Below, one piece after another: positions 1-8,507 of a DNA stretch of 64,000 nucleotides. This DNA is from a virus. Below the pieces are notes generated by a model, which had not been told where the DNA came from, made no database searches, and saw only the letters and a list, made by a program, of their open reading frames with translations. The stretch is from positions 1-64,000 of IMG/VR virus record IMGVR_UViG_3300050138_000176; one strand, written 5' to 3'. The position numbers and the translations under genes are program-made. Within the stretch, counting starts at the first letter, position 1, and every line of letters begins with the position of its first letter.

Positions 1-1
1 G

Positions 2-2224
2 GTCGCCGTGGACGCGAACTCCGCAACTCAGCTTGAGAAGCAGCGCAAGGTTCTCACGGCGAAGGGTGCCAAGCCTTTCTTCTCAGTCATGCACCGGACC
101 GAGGTGGCCGCGTTCTGGCCGAGCCGTTTCTTTTGGGATAAACGCATCGACGCGACCGGTTCTTTCGTTGATGGCGTATGGGCTGAAGGCGAATGGACAC
201 GCGCAGGCCGCGAGGCTGTCGAAGGAAAAGATTTCCGCACGTTCAGCCCCACATTTTTCGTGGACGCGATCCGCGACGACGAACGGAATCCTGCTCAAGT
301 TGTCTGCGAACCAGAAGCCAAGGCCAATATGGGCGCGCTGGAAAACGACCCGGCATTCCAAGCCGCAATGTCGCCGCTCTGGTGCAACCGCGCAGCCTTA
401 AACCAATTTCCCGCCACAACGGCGGCAAACGCCGGAGCACCCGGTGGAACCAACAAAGGAACAATGAAAATAAACAAAAATACACCACCCGCCGAGCTCC
501 AGGCGCGCAAGCAGGACTTGACGCTGACGGCCAACGGGCTGCGTGGCAAAACTGACCCGGTGGCCGTCGCCAACCTGACGGCGGCAGAGAACGAAATGGA
601 CCTGATTGACGCCACGATGGCGTTGCAGGCGCAACAGGGTGACATCGACATCACCAATGCGGCGCTTCAGGCCCGGCGCGAGCAGGACGCCGACGCCTGC
701 ATCTCGGACATGGAACAGGTTGGCTTGATCAAGCCGCTGGACCGTGAACTCAAGGCGGCCCAGCGCGAACAGTTCATCCGTGACCCGAAGTCAATCGAAA
801 CCCAGCGGCGCATCATGGCGAGCATGGGCGGGTTGCAGGTCGCAGCGGCTCGAACTGGCGCAGGTGGCGCAGTCGCCCGTCAGGTCGCACCGAACGCACA
901 GGCGATGGATGCAGCGCGTGGAGCCGGCAGCTACCAGGTCGGCTGGGACATGACCGGCGCGTTCCGCAAGTACATGGAAATTGTCGCCGCGCAGACGAAC
1001 ATCGACTGGGCTGACAAGCAGCGCCAGCAGGACAACTACATCCGCAAAGGACGCCTCGCCCTCCAAGCCGGCGCGTTCTACAAGACTGAACTGGCTCCCA
1101 ACCTCGCTTCGTGGGAACACTGCGACATGAAGGAGCTCGGCGGCCGCATCGGCCTCTGTGCCGCGAAAGGCAGCACGACCAAGATCGAGCTGAAGGCCGC
1201 GCATGAGATCCAGGCGGCGGACTACAGCGACGACAACGCGCCCAGCAACGTGCTCGGTGTGCTGTCCGGCACGCTGGTGCTGCAACGGTGCCTGCCGAAG
1301 TTCGCGTGGGAATACCCGGAACTGTTGAGCATGTACACAGACTTCTCGGACGAGCCGGGCCTGTACAACCAGACCATGACAACCCACATCGTCAACCAGG
1401 TCGCGGTGCAGTTGTTTGACCCGACCAGCGATGGAACCGGCCGCCCGAAAGGCTGGTCCACGGTGTCGCCGGCCTCCGTCACCGACGCGCCGATCACCCT
1501 GACCGCGCACATCGGTGTGCCGATTGTGTTCGGTCAAAACCAGCTCGCGGCCACGGCGCGCAAGCTGTTCGATGAACAGGCCGACCTCGGCATCAAGTCG
1601 ATTGCGGATTACTTCACCAGCATGTTGACCGCGCTGTTCACGGACGCGAACTACAACGCGTATGTCACCGGGCCGACGGCCACTGTGCCGAACCCGATGG
1701 CGCACTACATTCAGGACATCGGCAAGTGGTCTATGACCGACCTGGACGCGCTGGACGCCATGTTCACCAGCAACAAGGTGCCGGAGAAGGACCGCGGCAT
1801 CATGCTGTCGCCGACCTACTACGCGAAACTGCGCGGCGACCCCCGCCTGTTGCAGATGTATCAGGCGTCCGCCAAGAGCCTGACCGGTGTCAGCGACTTC
1901 ACGACCGAGGCCAAGCTGCCGAAGCTGTCCGGTTTCGCGCCGTTCAAGTCGCCCTACCTGCCGGTCACGAACAACCTGGTCGGGTTCGCCTACCAGAAGT
2001 CGGCGTGCATGTTGAAGTCCCGCCTCCCGCAGGACTTCACAAGCGCAGTCAATGCGATGATACCTGGTTCCGTTACCACGATCACCGACCCGGACACCAA
2101 GATCAGCGTCATGCTGGTCCAGTACGTGAGCCTGCAAGGCGGCTGGGCCGAATGGCGGCCCGAAGTCATGCTCGGCACGGCGGTCGGCGACAAGCGCGCT
2201 GGACTCCGCATCACGAGCGCCTAA
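2..2224 (+). CDS. Prohead protease / scaffold / major capsid fusion (5' truncated)
   Basis: The reading frame is open to the window edge, so the true start lies upstream; the first in-window start is GTG at 8. Residues about 1-135 resemble the Mu gpI-type prohead protease, with the blocks EGEWTRAGREAVEG, FSPTFF and ANMGALENDPAFQ. Residues about 150-300 are charged and helical, as expected of a scaffold or capsid delta domain. Residues about 300-738 look like a HK97-fold major capsid protein. Protease and capsid are normally separate genes; here no stop divides them. An in-frame ATG at 464 preceded by AAAGGA could give a separate scaffold-capsid product. The fold assignment of the C-terminal half is inferred from length, position and general similarity. 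Confidence 0.8.
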   Translation, partial: VAVDANSATQLEKQRKVLTAKGAKPFFSVMHRTEVAAFWPSRFFWDKRIDATGSFVDGVWAEGEWTRAGREAVEGKDFRTFSPTFFVDAIRDDERNPAQVVCEPEAKANMGALENDPAFQAAMSPLWCNRAALNQFPATTAANAGAPGGTNKGTMKINKNTPPAELQARKQDLTLTANGLRGKTDPVAVANLTAAENEMDLIDATMALQAQQGDIDITNAALQARREQDADACISDMEQVGLIKPLDRELKAAQREQFIRDPKSIETQRRIMASMGGLQVAAARTGAGGAVARQVAPNAQAMDAARGAGSYQVGWDMTGAFRKYMEIVAAQTNIDWADKQRQQDNYIRKGRLALQAGAFYKTELAPNLASWEHCDMKELGGRIGLCAAKGSTTKIELKAAHEIQAADYSDDNAPSNVLGVLSGTLVLQRCLPKFAWEYPELLSMYTDFSDEPGLYNQTMTTHIVNQVAVQLFDPTSDGTGRPKGWSTVSPASVTDAPITLTAHIGVPIVFGQNQLAATARKLFDEQADLGIKSIADYFTSMLTALFTDANYNAYVTGPTATVPNPMAHYIQDIGKWSMTDLDALDAMFTSNKVPEKDRGIMLSPTYYAKLRGDPRLLQMYQASAKSLTGVSDFTTEAKLPKLSGFAPFKSPYLPVTNNLVGFAYQKSACMLKSRLPQDFTSAVNAMIPGSVTTITDPDTKISVMLVQYVSLQGGWAEWRPEVMLGTAVGDKRAGLRITSA

Positions 2225-2235
2225 CCAACTTGAGA

Positions 2236-2259
2236 AGTCCTGGCCGGGTGGCCGGGACT
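2236..2259 (+). terminator. Hairpin after the capsid gene
   Basis: A 10-bp stem (one G-T pair) closes a GGGT loop just after the capsid stop codon and is followed only by CCTT, not a long T run. It could be an attenuator, a weak terminator or an mRNA-stabilising stem separating the capsid from the next gene. Confidence 0.5.
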
Positions 2260-2296
2260 CCTTAAACCAATCACAACCAAAGAAAGAAATAATAAA

Positions 2297-2911
2297 ATGA
2301 ACATCTTCAAGAAAATCGAAGGCAGCGTGAAGACGCTGATCACTGTCGGCGCAATAGCGCTGGCGGCAGCCGGGTTCGCGCCACGGGCGGCGGCGGACGG
2401 AGCCACAGTGGCGATGCAGACCACGAACAACCTGGCGCCGGGCGACACCAACATTGTCGGCTACCCGACCAACGGGACGACCCACTACCAGACCGGTGCG
2501 GGCGTCAACGTGGATGGCATGGAGAGTTACATCTTCATGTGCTCCGGGTTCCTGAGCAACAGCACGGCGGCGGTGATCTACGTGCAGTTGACGACTGCGG
2601 CCGCCAGTCCGGGCCGCGGATCTGGCCCGCAATTCCTCGGCGCGACGACCAATCAGAATGACTGGGCGTACCAAGGGTACGGCACCGCGTCGTTCTCGAT
2701 CCAGGTGCCGGCGGACACCAACTGGTTCAACTGGCAGACCAACATCGCGAGCACGACGGTCGCCGGCCAGGCGGGGTGGATTGGCATCTACAAGCTGACG
2801 AACAACTTCGCCGCCGGCCAGATGCTGACCAACCCGGTCGGGTCGAACGGCAACGGACTGTTCTTCATCTACAAGAAGGTGAAGCCGGTCATCCTGAACG
2901 GCGGGTTCTAG
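2297..2911 (+). CDS. Hypothetical exported or capsid-associated protein
   Basis: This 204-residue protein starts with a Sec-like signal: a Lys-containing N-terminus, a hydrophobic stretch at residues 12-27 and an Ala-x-Ala-like site near residue 33. The rest is Thr/Asn/Gly-rich and probably beta-structured. It directly follows the capsid gene and is bracketed by two stable hairpins, which suggests a separately controlled, abundant product such as a decoration protein. No family is recognised. The signal-like N-terminus is unusual for a virion protein and could instead be a pro-segment. Confidence 0.75.
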   Translation: MNIFKKIEGSVKTLITVGAIALAAAGFAPRAAADGATVAMQTTNNLAPGDTNIVGYPTNGTTHYQTGAGVNVDGMESYIFMCSGFLSNSTAAVIYVQLTTAAASPGRGSGPQFLGATTNQNDWAYQGYGTASFSIQVPADTNWFNWQTNIASTTVAGQAGWIGIYKLTNNFAAGQMLTNPVGSNGNGLFFIYKKVKPVILNGGF

Positions 2912-2951
2912 GCATTAAACGCACCGCTGCGGCGGTCACTCGGTCAACAGC

Positions 2952-2978
2952 GCCCGGCGGCAGTTCGTGCCGCCGGGC
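2952..2978 (+). terminator. Strong 11-bp hairpin (attenuator or terminator)
   Basis: A perfect 11-bp GC-rich stem (GCCCGGCGGCA and its complement) closes a GTTCG loop between genes 2297-2911 and 2998-3402. It is followed by TTCAGG, so the T run is poor. It probably attenuates or stabilises the upstream transcript. Confidence 0.6.
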
Positions 2979-2997
2979 TTCAGGAAAGGCGAACACA

Positions 2998-3402
2998 ATG
3001 GTTGACATGGTTCCAGTCCAGTCCAGCAACATAAAGGCCATCGGGCACGACGAGGCCGCCGCCGAGCTGCATGTGCAGTTCCACAACGGCGGCCTGTTCG
3101 TGTTCAAAGGAGTCGGCGCCGACGTGTTCGGCCAGTTCCTGACCGCGGACAGCAAGGGCCAGTTCTTCCACCAGAATATCAAGGACATGTTTCCGTGCGA
3201 CAGCAAGGTGGTCGCCACGGAGAACCCGGCGACGATCCTGCATCTGGACGTGACCTGCGGCGTGTGCGGCGAGGAGATGGGCCACAACCGGAATTCAACC
3301 ACGCAGCCGGCGACTGTCTGGTGCAACAACCGGGACTGCCGCCAGACCGGCAAGCGGTTCAAGGCGCCGGTCACAGCTACCGAACTGGAGGAGATAGTCT
3401 AA
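2998..3402 (+). CDS. KTSC-domain protein with C-terminal zinc ribbon
   Basis: The 134-residue protein carries a KTSC domain at about residues 8-60 (SSNIKAIGHD, then FHNGGLFVFKGV and GQFFHQNIK). KTSC domains are common in phage and prophage proteins and in lysyl-tRNA synthetase-related proteins; their role is unclear. The C-terminal half has CGVC and CNNRDC cysteine pairs, likely a zinc ribbon. ATG 2998 is chosen over upstream codons because an AGGAAAGG ribosome site precedes it and the longer frame runs back into the 2297 gene. The stop overlaps the next start (TAATG). Confidence 0.8.
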   Translation: MVDMVPVQSSNIKAIGHDEAAAELHVQFHNGGLFVFKGVGADVFGQFLTADSKGQFFHQNIKDMFPCDSKVVATENPATILHLDVTCGVCGEEMGHNRNSTTQPATVWCNNRDCRQTGKRFKAPVTATELEEIV

Positions 3403-4190
3403 TGGCCTGGCGCCCGCTAACCACCGCCGACTACAAGTTTGCGCCTGCCGAACTGGCCGCGCTGAACGCAGTGGCTGGTGCCAGCACCGGACTGACGGCG
3501 TCCATTGGCGTCGTGGTGCGGGAATGGGTTGGCGCGATGGCGGCGGCAGGCAACGAGGTCAACACGGACGGCACAGTGCCCGACCAGTTGCGGCGGCATA
3601 TCATCGCGCTGGCGGTCTGGAACTGGCTGCGGGACTTCCCGAAGTTCAGCTTCGCCAAGACGCCGGAGCGGCAGAAGGCCGCCGAGGAAGCGGATCGCAT
3701 CTACGAAACGATCTGCCGCAAGACCTACGGGGCAATCGAGTCGCCGTCTGGCGTCCAATCGACCGGCGTCATGTGGAACAGCCAGCCGAAAATCATGGGC
3801 CGGATGCAGCCGGTGCCGCTGCCGGAGCAGCAGTTGCAACGGTCGCCGACGCAGGTCTATGCGAACCCAAATGCGCCGCGGGACAACGTGCGGGTGGACG
3901 GCGGCGTGCTCGCGCAGCCGAACGGGTTGCAGGCGTGGAACAAGGGAACAAGCATCCTGCTGTCGTGGCTGCCGGTGCCATGGGCGGAGTCGTATTCAAT
4001 CTACCGTGCCACGACGAGCGGCGCGGAGACCCTGTTGCAGGCGGACGTGGGCGAGACAAATTTCCAGGACAACACCGGGCTGACCAACCTGACGATTTAT
4101 TATTACCGGGTCACGGCGACCAATGACACCGGCGAGTCCTGTGCCAGCGGCGAGGCGAGCGCCAAACTTGACAGCTCGAAGATACCATGA
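3402..4190 (+). CDS. Head-tail connector-like protein with fibronectin III domain
   Basis: Residues 1-100 resemble DUF1320/gp36-type connector proteins in size and position: a helical start, then a segment on column-like coverage (HIIALAVWNWLRDF) and a helix ending in a Lys/Glu-rich stretch. A Pro-rich linker leads to a fibronectin type III domain at about residues 172-262 (SILLSWLPVPWAESYSIYR, TIYYYRVTATN). FN3 domains decorate many phage structural proteins and may bind surface sugars. The start is ATG 3402 in the TAATG overlap. The connector assignment rests largely on context. Confidence 0.7.
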   Translation: MAWRPLTTADYKFAPAELAALNAVAGASTGLTASIGVVVREWVGAMAAAGNEVNTDGTVPDQLRRHIIALAVWNWLRDFPKFSFAKTPERQKAAEEADRIYETICRKTYGAIESPSGVQSTGVMWNSQPKIMGRMQPVPLPEQQLQRSPTQVYANPNAPRDNVRVDGGVLAQPNGLQAWNKGTSILLSWLPVPWAESYSIYRATTSGAETLLQADVGETNFQDNTGLTNLTIYYYRVTATNDTGESCASGEASAKLDSSKIP

Positions 4191-4930
4191 ACATCCTGAC
4201 CATACCCCACAAGGAGTTCATGGACCTGGCCGTGTGCGCGGCGGCGGCGGATCTGGAGGCTGTTACGGCAGGCCGCAGCAGCAAGTCGCTGAACACTTTC
4301 CTGTCCGCGTGTCCGCCCGCCGACCGTCCCAGCCGCTACGAGCCGCTGTGCTGCGTCGGCGCGGGCGGCGTGTTCTCGCCGGGGCCAGAGTTTGATGACA
4401 TGGTGGACGACACCATCCACCTGATGACCACCAAAGGCGCCGGCCAGATCAATAAAGCGACTGCGCGCCTCAAGCTCAAGCAGTGGCTCAAGGATCATCA
4501 CTACAAGCCGCAGGCGCCCGGCAGCGCCAGCGACCTGAGCACGGATACGCGGCTAGACCTAATCCTTTCTGTCCAAACAAGGATGCGAAGAGCCGAGAAA
4601 CAATATGACCAAGATACAACAAGGCTTGCCAAGTCAATGTATCCAGCTTGGGAATTTACTCGCATAGAGAACCGGCGCGAGCCGAGACCCTGGAGTGAGG
4701 TTTGGCAGGAACATGGGGGACAATTCTATCCCGGTCCAAGCAGCTACCCAGAAGGCAGAATGATAGCCCGTAAAGACTCTAGCATCTGGACTGAGATAAA
4801 CAGGTTTGGAAATAATTTTGGACCCTGGGATTTTAACAGTGGCATGGGCACTCGTCAGGTAGATAGGGACACCTGTATAAGATACCGCATTATAAGAGCG
4901 GATGAATTTCTATTGAAGGAGGCGGCATAA
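4187..4930 (+). CDS. Phage minor virion-type protein, gpF/portal-region-like C-terminus
   Basis: This 247-residue protein has a lone N-terminal part (residues 1-110) and a C-terminal part resembling a segment found in phage minor head or virion proteins: LDLILSVQTRM, YPAWEFTRIENRREPRPW, RMIARKDSSIW, FDFNSGM-like WDFNSGMGTR. Base composition turns AT-richer from about 4555, inside the gene, matching the HNH gene that follows. That suggests the 3' half was exchanged together with the HNH gene. The start overlaps the preceding stop (ATGA). Its role in the virion is inferred. Confidence 0.65.
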   Translation: MNILTIPHKEFMDLAVCAAAADLEAVTAGRSSKSLNTFLSACPPADRPSRYEPLCCVGAGGVFSPGPEFDDMVDDTIHLMTTKGAGQINKATARLKLKQWLKDHHYKPQAPGSASDLSTDTRLDLILSVQTRMRRAEKQYDQDTTRLAKSMYPAWEFTRIENRREPRPWSEVWQEHGGQFYPGPSSYPEGRMIARKDSSIWTEINRFGNNFGPWDFNSGMGTRQVDRDTCIRYRIIRADEFLLKEAA

Positions 4931-4979
4931 AATGAACTTGCTGCTTTTAATTTTAGTGTCAGTCGCTACAATAACGCAA

Positions 4980-5006
4980 AGGCCAACCGCTGTTAACGGC
5001 TGGCCT
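4980..5006 (+). other. Inverted repeat ahead of the HNH gene
   Basis: A 10-bp inverted repeat with one mismatch (AGGCCAACCG ... CGGCTGGCCT) around a 7-nt loop lies between the 4930 stop and the likely HNH start at 5034. There is no T run. It may be an RNA hairpin limiting read-through translation, or a leftover of the insertion. Confidence 0.45.
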
Positions 5007-5033
5007 GAGCTAACCCACAACATAAGGATAGTT

Positions 5034-5822
5034 ATGATGCAAGCTGAGTTATTTAATAATGAAAAGGCAGCAAAGGTCAAGACCGGTCGTAAACCGATAA
5101 ACCTGGCTGGACAAGTATTTGGTAAACTCACTATTATTGAACAGGTGGACGACCCGCGCAAAGGTGCTCACTGGCGCTGCCTTTGCGAATGTGGCAATAC
5201 AACAGTCACGGCTGGTTGCCGAATCGTGTCAGGTAAAACTACTTCATGCGGATGCTGGAAAAGGAACTGCCAGCGCACTCACGGCATGGGGAAAACAAGC
5301 ACTTACTTATCATGGCAGGAAATGAAACGCCGAGTCACAGACCCCAATAAGGAAAGTTATAAATACTACGGCGCACGCGGCATTACAATCTGTGACCGGT
5401 GGAAAGAGTCTTTTGAGAACTTCCTTTCGGACATGGGGCCTCGCCCCGAAGGAACAACGCTGGACAGGAAGGAAGTAAACGGCAATTACGAACCAGATAA
5501 TTGCAAATGGTCCACTCAAAAGGAACAGTGCAACAACAGGCGCGATAACCGTCACATCACATGGAACGGTGAAACGCTAAACTTGGCGCAATGGGCCGAA
5601 CGAACCGGCATAGGCGAAGGCATAATCCGTGACAGGATAGATATTTGGAACTGGCCTGTCGAAAAAGCACTCACGAAACCGATTCGCGTTGTGAACCGCA
5701 TGATTACATTCCAAGGCAAAACTCAACTGATAGGCAAATGGGCTGAGGAGCTTGGAACTAAATACAATATTCTCTACCCAAAGGTGCTATCAGGCGAGTG
5801 GCCGCCAAAGGAGGCCGCATGA
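5034..5822 (+). CDS. HNH/AP2-type homing endonuclease-like protein
   Basis: Contains the blocks typical of phage HNH-associated proteins: an N-terminal zinc-binding segment (CLCECG, SCGCW, residues about 40-70), SWQEMKRRV, YYGARGITICDRW, FLSDMGPRPEG, LDRKEVNGNYEPDNCKW and EQCNNRR. Such proteins are free-standing mobile nucleases or DNA-binding relatives. I chose ATG 5034 because AAGGATAG precedes it and the inverted repeat at 4980 lies upstream; ATG 4932 would add 34 residues. The AT-rich composition contrasts with the virion genes around it, as expected for a recent insertion. The stop overlaps the next start (ATGA). Confidence 0.8.
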   Translation: MMQAELFNNEKAAKVKTGRKPINLAGQVFGKLTIIEQVDDPRKGAHWRCLCECGNTTVTAGCRIVSGKTTSCGCWKRNCQRTHGMGKTSTYLSWQEMKRRVTDPNKESYKYYGARGITICDRWKESFENFLSDMGPRPEGTTLDRKEVNGNYEPDNCKWSTQKEQCNNRRDNRHITWNGETLNLAQWAERTGIGEGIIRDRIDIWNWPVEKALTKPIRVVNRMITFQGKTQLIGKWAEELGTKYNILYPKVLSGEWPPKEAA

Positions 5823-6130
5823 ACCCGGTGCCAATCAAATTCACCGACGAGATATTCGAGACCATGGACGACAAGGGCCGCAACACGTCGCTGGTTCCCG
5901 GCTCCGCGCAGTGGGCCATGGAGCACGCGACCAAACCAGACAAGGTGTCCGGCATCCTGTTCGTGTGCCCGTGCGGCTGCAAGGCGGTTCGCAGCGTCCA
6001 CGTTACCGGCGACCGGGCCTGGCACTGGGACGGCAACATGGAACTGCCGACGCTGACGCCGAGCATCCTGATTGTGGGCGAGTGCGGCTGGCACGGGTTC
6101 CTGACGAAAGGAGTATTCATTACCTGCTGA
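5819..6130 (+). CDS. DUF6527-like small phage protein
   Basis: This 103-residue protein has the pattern of a small phage family (DUF6527 type): GILFVCPCGC, WHWDGN, PTLTPSI and CGWHGFLTKGVF. Two Cys pairs and two His residues suggest a zinc site. Its function is unknown. It overlaps the HNH stop and is itself overlapped by the next start, so it is translated as part of the head-tail operon. Confidence 0.8.
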   Translation: MNPVPIKFTDEIFETMDDKGRNTSLVPGSAQWAMEHATKPDKVSGILFVCPCGCKAVRSVHVTGDRAWHWDGNMELPTLTPSILIVGECGWHGFLTKGVFITC

Positions 6131-6810
6131 TGAATACCATCGATTTAAATATAACTGACGGCATTAGCAACGACCTGCAACGGCTCGCCGCCGAGGTTGA
6201 GGCTCCGCAGATCCGCGAGGCCGCCGGGCTGGCCGCCGTCGAGGAGGTCAAGGCGCACTTCACCAGGTTGGATGCAGAGAGGCCGAACAAGCTCGGCGGA
6301 AAGCGGCAGCACTTCTTCGCACAGGCTGCGGAGTCCGCGCTCTGGATGGAGCAGGGTGCCGACGTGGTTGTGGATGTGAGCGAGCCGCTGGGACTGCGCC
6401 AGGCCATTCAAGGCGGGCCGATCCTGCCGGGACCCGGCAAGAAGTACCTGACGATTCCGGCCATCGCCGAGGCGTACGGGCACCGGGCCGGCGAGTTCAG
6501 CAACCTGCGGCTCCTGTTCCGGCGCAAGGACGGCGCGGTTGAAGCCTACGCGCTGGCCGAGGCACAACAGCAGGAGGTCAAGATCAAGGACGGCAAGGTG
6601 CGCAAGGGCGCGCTGAAAGGCATGACCGTCCAGCGCAGCCTCGGTGGCGCGACCATCAAGACAGCTCCGACAATCTTCTTCTGGCTGGTCAAGGCGGTGA
6701 ACCAGACCGGCGACGGCAGCATAGCGCCCGACCCGGCTGCCGTGGCTGGCCGCGCAATGGGTGCCGTGCGGCAGTACCTGTCCGGGCTGCAAGGAGGCGT
6801 CAAGACATGA
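6130..6810 (+). CDS. Putative tail-completion or virion morphogenesis protein
   Basis: A 226-residue protein with helical N-terminus (EAAGLAAVEEVKAHF), a Lys/Arg-rich middle and a C-terminal segment ending in a helix. Its place between the connector and the tail terminator matches HK97 gp10 or Mu gpG-like head-tail proteins. I do not recognise a diagnostic motif, so this assignment comes from context. The start overlaps the previous stop (TGATG). Confidence 0.55.
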   Translation: MNTIDLNITDGISNDLQRLAAEVEAPQIREAAGLAAVEEVKAHFTRLDAERPNKLGGKRQHFFAQAAESALWMEQGADVVVDVSEPLGLRQAIQGGPILPGPGKKYLTIPAIAEAYGHRAGEFSNLRLLFRRKDGAVEAYALAEAQQQEVKIKDGKVRKGALKGMTVQRSLGGATIKTAPTIFFWLVKAVNQTGDGSIAPDPAAVAGRAMGAVRQYLSGLQGGVKT

Positions 6811-7502
6811 GCATCCTGAAAGGCATCCAGCAGCAGGTCGCCGACCAACTGGTCGCCGACCCGAACTTCGCACTCATTCCGGTGCTGACCGAGGCGTTGA
6901 TGGATATTGACAGCCAGATTGCCATCGGCCTCGGCCCGTGGCAGCAGAAGGGTGCTGTTGGACTCGTCGCCATTGTTACCACGCCGACAGCCAATGCCAC
7001 ATGGCCGAACGTGCCCGGCCCGTTCTTTGACCATATCCCGGTCACGGTTACAATAATCGAGAACGTGCAGACCAACCGGATCGCGGGAGGCACACAGATA
7101 GACGCGCTTTCCTGCGCTGAGAACGTGTGCGCCGCGCTTCAGCATTTCTTCCCGCTGGACAGCAACGGGCCGCTGTTGCCGAAGCAGCCGACGATCCGTC
7201 TGGTGCCGGACCCGGACTACCTTTCTTACAACTGCTACTTTGAAACAATGGGCGGGATAAGAACCGTGACGCCGAACACGGCCACCGTGGCCGACTCCGT
7301 GACCGGCGGCGTCCACACGCTGACCTGCGCGACACCGGGAGCCGCGATCTTCTACACGACGGACGGCAGCCAGGCCAGCCCGCGCAACGCTGCGGCCACG
7401 CTCTACACGGCGCCGTTCACACCTGCCACCGGGCTGACGCTCACCGCAAGGGCGTGGCTCGCCGGCTACCTGGCGTCGCTGCCATTCACAATCGGGACAT
7501 GA
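6807..7502 (+). CDS. Tail terminator-like protein with chitobiase-type C-terminal domain
   Basis: Residues 1-150 fit a minor tail or tail-terminator protein in size and context (TVTIIENVQTNR, AENVCAALQHF). Residues about 155-231 match the chitobiase/beta-hexosaminidase C-terminal fold (LTCATPGAAIFYTTDGS, TLYTAPF, LTARAWLAGY), an Ig-like module often appended to secreted carbohydrate-active enzymes. A surface-exposed sugar-binding addition on a tail protein is plausible. The start overlaps the previous stop. Confidence 0.7.
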   Translation: MSILKGIQQQVADQLVADPNFALIPVLTEALMDIDSQIAIGLGPWQQKGAVGLVAIVTTPTANATWPNVPGPFFDHIPVTVTIIENVQTNRIAGGTQIDALSCAENVCAALQHFFPLDSNGPLLPKQPTIRLVPDPDYLSYNCYFETMGGIRTVTPNTATVADSVTGGVHTLTCATPGAAIFYTTDGSQASPRNAAATLYTAPFTPATGLTLTARAWLAGYLASLPFTIGT

Positions 7503-7527
7503 ACAATCAACCAATCGAAAGCAAACT

Positions 7528-8487
7528 ATGAACCCAGTACTACCAGTAATCGTAACCGGGCCGGCCATCCTGATCTGGAACGGCTACAGCTACTACACGA
7601 AGTCCGGCATCACCATGGACTTCAAGCGCGAGACCTTCAACGTGGAGTCCGACACCGACGGCCGGATCGACGAGCGCATGAAAAGCCAGCAGACCGACGT
7701 GACCTTCACTCCGGTCGGCATGATAAACTCGCTGACCAAGTATTTCCCGTACGGGGTCGGCAACGTCGGCTCGTCGCTGTTCGGCGCAAGCCCGCTGCCG
7801 CTGGTCATCCAGACCAAGTTCGGCGGCGGCTCGAACACCGGCCAGACGATCACGTTCCCGAAGTCGGCGGTCAGCAAGACGCCGCCGCTCCGGCTGCACA
7901 GCCAGGACACGCTGTTCGGCGACATGGCGTTCACCTGCCTCGGCGTGCCGACCGTCCAGCAGAACGTGGCCACGGCGTGGAGCGTGCTGGTTGATAACGC
8001 GTTCGCGGACGCCACGTTCGACGAGACCAAGATCGTCACGGACATCTACCAGGCCGCGTACGGCTCCTCGCCCTACAACGCGATGGGCAGCATGAACGGG
8101 TTTGAAATGGACCTGGGAATCGAGACGGAGAACATCTACGCGGACGACTTCGGTCTGGCCGAGATTATTCTCAAGTCACTGATCGCGACCTGCCGGTTCA
8201 CGCCGTCCAGCCTGACCGAGGCCCAGTACCGGACGCTGCTCGCCGCACAGGACTCCACATTCGTGTTTCCAGGCCAGTCCCTGTCAAAGTCCAACACCAA
8301 CTTCGTGGTGGCCGGCACCGGCAACAACGGGCTGACGCTGACCGCGACCATAATCAACGCCGGACCGAAGCAGGGCCAGACCATGTACTCGACCGGCAAG
8401 CACCGGCTCGGCCCGCTGGAGTTCACCAGCAAGCGGACATGGACGGGCGGCACGCCGAACGCGCTGTTCACACTGGCGATAACGTAA
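7528..8487 (+). CDS. Probable major tail tube protein
   Basis: A 319-residue protein located after the tail-completion genes, where the major tail protein is expected. It is acidic, beta-rich (MDFKRETFNVESDTDG, TDVTFTPVGM) and has no signal peptide. It starts its own unit after a 25-base gap. No specific family motif is recognised; length and order support the call. Confidence 0.6.
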   Translation: MNPVLPVIVTGPAILIWNGYSYYTKSGITMDFKRETFNVESDTDGRIDERMKSQQTDVTFTPVGMINSLTKYFPYGVGNVGSSLFGASPLPLVIQTKFGGGSNTGQTITFPKSAVSKTPPLRLHSQDTLFGDMAFTCLGVPTVQQNVATAWSVLVDNAFADATFDETKIVTDIYQAAYGSSPYNAMGSMNGFEMDLGIETENIYADDFGLAEIILKSLIATCRFTPSSLTEAQYRTLLAAQDSTFVFPGQSLSKSNTNFVVAGTGNNGLTLTATIINAGPKQGQTMYSTGKHRLGPLEFTSKRTWTGGTPNALFTLAIT

Positions 8488-8507
8488 CTTTGCAGCCGCA
8501 TGGACAC

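Noticed and set aside
791-2674. Long minus-strand frame of 627 residues opposite the capsid gene
   Set aside because: It mirrors the codon pattern of the + strand capsid gene, is Arg/Val/Gly-rich and has no recognisable domain. GC-rich shadow.
4932-5033. N-terminal extension of the HNH gene (LLLLILVSVATI)
   Set aside because: It crosses an inverted repeat and lacks family similarity; start at 5034 is preferred.
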